Below are positions 60,800 through 64,000 of a DNA stretch of 64,000 nt, piece by piece. Origin of the DNA: Hepsetus odoe (Eukaryota > Chordata > Actinopteri > Characiformes > Hepsetidae); assembly GCA_017165825.1 (NCBI GenBank), contig CM029387.1, positions 19,635,444 to 19,699,443 of the forward strand. The letters run 5' to 3'. The position numbers and the translations under genes are program-made. A model generated the notes under the pieces. That model searched no databases, was not told where the DNA came from, and worked only from the letters and a program-made list of their open reading frames with translations. Position 1 is the first letter of the stretch. Every line of letters starts with the position of its first letter.

Positions 60800-60965
60800 G
60801 GCAGCATGGCTCAGAGGACCAGAGGACGGATGGGTCGGGGTGCTGACAGGCGGGGTAGGGCGTGGGGCCGCCGTGCTGTCCCCTGCCGCCAGCAGATAGC
60901 CCTTAATGAACCCTAATGACAGGTAATCAGCCCTGTAATGATGATGACAAGGAAGAGCCATTTAC
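60800..60965. promoter_or_regulatory. Candidate enhancer with phased TAAT cores
   Basis: A GC-rich half (GGGGCCGCCGTGCTGTCCCC) is followed by four TAAT cores at 60904, 60914, 60924 and 60936. The first three are exactly 10 bases apart, placing homeodomain sites on one face of the helix. Core contexts are TAATGA, TAATGA, TAATCA and TAATGA. Sequence is seen; regulatory function is inferred. Confidence 0.4.
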
Positions 60966-61748
60966 AGCCAGAGGAGGGGAAAGAGGGGCATGAAAAGGGG
61001 GGCAGGTGAGATGTAATGTCCATCACTAAAGGAGAGAAGACTAGGAAACAAACAATATAGATGCATCAGAGCTAAACATCCATTTAAAGTGATAGTTAAG
61101 CCAACGTTCACCGTTTTCTAGTATCAGCTGTGGTTGTACCTTTAACCATGTTTATAAAAACTGTGGTAAAATCCGCATTAGCAGGTCTGTTTGGAAAAAC
61201 TGAACCTAACATTTACATTTCTATAAAAGGGAACCGTGGGATAAAATTCTTCATTTTTCACTTTCTTCATTGAACCCTTTCAGTTCCATACCTTAAGACA
61301 TCTCATCAGCTCACTCTCTAAATCTTTCCCGCTCCGTCTACTTTTCGCATCGCTACCAAAGCAGAGCTGCACAGGAGCCACGTGGTGGGAGGTTGGGGGC
61401 TCAGGTAAGGTGGTCACAGGTGAGCAAAAGCAGAGCACTTTCCCCATGGCCCACTGCATTGGTGGAATTCCAGAGGCTATGGCTTACTTGGGATTATTTA
61501 GTTTGAGAGATAAGACACATTAAAGGGAGGGGCGAGACTAGCCGCTGTAGCCAGCTACGACGGACGTGGCTCCGGGTGGGCGACGGAAGAAACTGTGAGT
61601 GTGTGTGTGTGTGTGTGTCCTGTAGAAGCAACTAAATGCTTTGTTAAATGAGTTCTAAACATATTCTTTATGAGTAAAACCATTCTTTTGGTTTTTATCA
61701 TTAGATTTAGATTTAGGCTTAGGACTGCTGGCTGGTTATGTATACTCA

Positions 61749-62180
61749 TGATCAGCCGTAACATTAAAACCACCTATTTAATATTGTGTAGGTCTCCCTC
61801 GTGCTGCCAAAGCAGCTCCAACACATTGAGGCATGTTTGCAGTAAGGCAGGTTGCATTTTCCTGCTTGAAGAAGCAACAACTTGGACTGCATTCATGTGT
61901 AGGGAGGTGAAACGGGACAAAGTCACATCCACATGAATGCAGGCACCTTTCTTTTGGAGGCAGTTTGTGCTACAGTAGATCTTCTGTGGGACCAAACCAG
62001 GTAAATCAGCCTTCTCTCCTCAAGCACATCAGTGAGTCTTGGACTCCAGTGACCCTGTCGCCCGGTACCAGTTGTCCTTCCCTGGCCACTTTAGGTACTT
62101 ACTAGCTACTGCATGCCAGGAACACACCACTGGACCTGGAAATTTGGTCAAAATCGCTAAGCTTTGCGCTTTTACTCTGC
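61749..62180. mobile_element. Degraded DNA-transposon remnant (TGATCAGCC..AACATTAAAACCACC family)
   Basis: ATGATCAGCCGTAACATTAA at the left edge, AATATTGTGTAGGTCTCCCT, GTGCTGCCAAAGCAGCTC, then TTGTGCTACAGTAGATCTTC, CATCAGTGAGTCTTGG and GACCCTGTCGCCCGGTACCA follow the order of a repeat common in fish genomes, with a large internal deletion and no right end. I know the repeat by sequence, not its superfamily with certainty. Confidence 0.6.
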
Positions 62181-63079
62181 AATGACATGTGATATATGCT
62201 CCTAAAACTATAGAAATAGAAGTGCATGTGTGTATTTTATGAACACATGCTGCAGTATCAAGAAATATGGATTTGCTATGCAATCATTCCAAACATCGCA
62301 AACTCCCGAGGATGGCAAATTAGTGAACCTTATAAACACTCATTTGGTACTAAAGCAGGCCTGAGTCAGATTTCAGCAGCAGTAGTATAAATAAACACGT
62401 TTTAGTGCAGGTAAATAGCCCCTTTTACTAAGCAGGGCTGTGTTTGCACCAATGGTTTTCGATCTTTGCCAGCCATTCTGCGGAGGAGAGACGTAAAGCA
62501 GACAGGTAAAATCCAGTGGAAGAGCATGTATGCTTATTTGGATTCAGATTGGCCATAAACTCCAGTATGTCTTGGTTGAGTTGAGAAATAAATGTAGAGA
62601 GAAAACGAGTGAGAGAAAGACGTAGAGTGAGAGAGAGAGGGGGAGGTAGAGTGGGAGAGCGAAAGCTCATGATACGTGTCATTAGCGAGTGGTTAGCTCG
62701 GTTTACTGATTCTATCTGCGCCTGGACCATGACATACAGTACGCTCACTTTCTCGCCACATACGCTCACACACTGCTCCTGAGTGAGCAGTTGCTATGGA
62801 AACCTAACTCTCTTCCCTGTGTACCATCACTCTGTGTAAACTACTGTCATTTAAAAAAAAAAAAAAAAAAATGTGTGGTCTCCTTTTTCAGGAGAGATTG
62901 ATCATTTTGATCTACGTTGCCTCTTTAATGGCCTACTTGACTATTTCATCTTCCTCGTCTTTGACATTAAGGAAGATACAGTGATTCGAATGATGGTTGC
63001 AAATGTCACACAAAAGAAACACACACACACACACACACACAGAGACAAAAATAGCTTGCACCTGAGGAGCGGGTCGCTG

Positions 63080-63230
63080 CAGCTTTAAAGAGTTTGTGTG
63101 TTTGTTGTGCGGTTGCTTCATAAAAAGGATTACAGCGTAATTGGCCGTAATTGGCCGTAATTGTGGCGGTGCTGACTGCATTAGCTCAGACATGCAGCAC
63201 AGGCTTTTTTCCAGGAGCACAGTCACAGGA
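63080..63230. promoter_or_regulatory. Candidate enhancer with three phased TAATTG sites
   Basis: GTAATTGGCC is repeated in tandem so that TAATTG lies at 63138, 63148 and 63158, exactly 10 bases apart. It is flanked by TTCATAAAAAGGATTACAGC and CTGACTGCATTAGCTCAGAC in non-repetitive sequence. Homeodomain proteins bind TAATTG-type sites; the function here is inferred. Confidence 0.4.
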
Positions 63231-63341
63231 GGTGGTAAATATAGAAGACCAAGTATGTATATATGGAAAGGGTCTAAAAGTAGAACACCCATTCAAATGA
63301 GGACATGTCCCTGCTTTAGTTACAGCAGTAAATTATAGCTT

Positions 63342-63380
<39 letters not shown>
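63342..63380. repeat. (GT)n microsatellite
   Basis: About 19 GT units. Confidence 0.95.
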
Positions 63381-63381
<1 letters not shown>

Positions 63382-64000
63382 ACCTGTCACAGCAGAGCAC
63401 TTTTACTAGGTTGTGATTTTGCCACTCATTGTGAAGGTATTTGCAATGACGCCAGCAGCTGCAGATAGCCTGGAGCCGAGTGTTTGCAGAAAAGGGAACA
63501 CTTAATTGATAACTGAAAGAGAAAGTAGCTCAGAATGTATAACGCCCCCTACAGCAGCGCAGGAATAAGGACGACCACAATCCAGCTGGAACCAAAACGT
63601 GTTCCTGAAGCTTAACCTGAAAGAAATCTGACCAAATTCTGTGTGTCAACTGAAATGTAACCTAAAATATGATCCCTACGTGACTGTCAGCTTAAATTTT
63701 TTTCTACAAAGAACAATGTCTAAACCTGGCTGAAGCCCAAAAAAAATTCTCTCTGTGATGCAATACTGAATTATTTAATACTGCATTATATGTTGTACTG
63801 CTTCAAACTACTAAAAATAGAAAGTACGCCAAAGCACTCTCTCTGGCACCCTATCTGATCTGTCAGCAGGCAGGTGAGGTCAGCGGACCCCTTCTTTCAG
63901 CATGCGCAAACAATTTGGGAGTTTTCATCGGCTTCACCCAACACAGGAGCCGTTTACTCTGAGGGGCTTCTGAGGTCAAGGGCTCTGCCTGAATTAGGGT

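Larger units (their letters stand above)
60116..64000. other. Upstream of the first visible exon, intron or 5' region
   Basis: No further exon could be supported. The stretch holds two TAAT-rich candidate elements (60800-60965, 63080-63230), weaker unique stretches (61430-61540, 62440-62760), a DNA-transposon remnant (61749-62180) and microsatellites (61596-61619 GT; 62853-62870 poly-A; 63017-63041 CA; 63342-63380 GT). 60120-60710 and 63400-64000 show nothing recognisable. Confidence 0.5.

Overview
This is vertebrate nuclear DNA, most likely from a ray-finned fish. The reasons are long introns with splice signals, abundant CA/GT, GA and TA microsatellites, several Tc1/mariner-like DNA transposons of kinds familiar from teleosts, RTE-type LINE fragments and tRNA-headed SINEs. 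An otophysan (characin or catfish-like) source is only a guess from the SINE types. There are no operons, CRISPR arrays or bacterial mobile elements, and nearly all long open frames are chance or low-complexity frames.

One gene is supported, on the minus strand. Three exons, at 60071-59846, 50458-50330 and 3465-3227, each have proper splice signals and join in matching phase (phase 1 at both junctions). Together they encode a 198-residue C-terminus: a helical segment, an acidic-to-basic linker with a nuclear-localisation-like KKKQPSKKVKGK, and a very lysine-rich tail ending in a stop with an AATAAA 8 bases after it. I do not recognise the protein. Its 5' exons lie beyond 64000 or were missed. 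The intron before the last exon would be about 46.9 kb and the one before that about 9.4 kb.

Region by region: 1-3212 is 3' flank with an internally deleted Tc1-like element and a large TA/GT microsatellite. 3466-50329 is the giant intron, with SINEs (5131, 6722, 10173, 12284, 14374, 18890, 21521, 41041), two non-autonomous Tc1 derivatives sharing the same ends (10558, 47212), a fold-back Tc1 derivative (19527), an RTE LINE fragment split by a SINE (18425-19385), a Tc1 transposase fragment (39335-39827), and scattered unique stretches rich in TAAT cores that look like conserved non-coding elements. 50459-59845 is the next intron; it holds a tandem SINE pair next to the exon and a nearly full-length but degraded Tc1-like element (54833-56504) with a SINE inside it. 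60072-64000 lies upstream and has two TAAT-rich candidate enhancers with roughly helical spacing.

The overall picture is the 3' part of a long gene whose introns may carry developmental cis-regulatory elements. I found no convincing undescribed protein system. The items most worth checking are the unrecognised gene, its microsatellite-based splice acceptor, the phased TAAT clusters and a 61-bp palindrome at 4307-4367.
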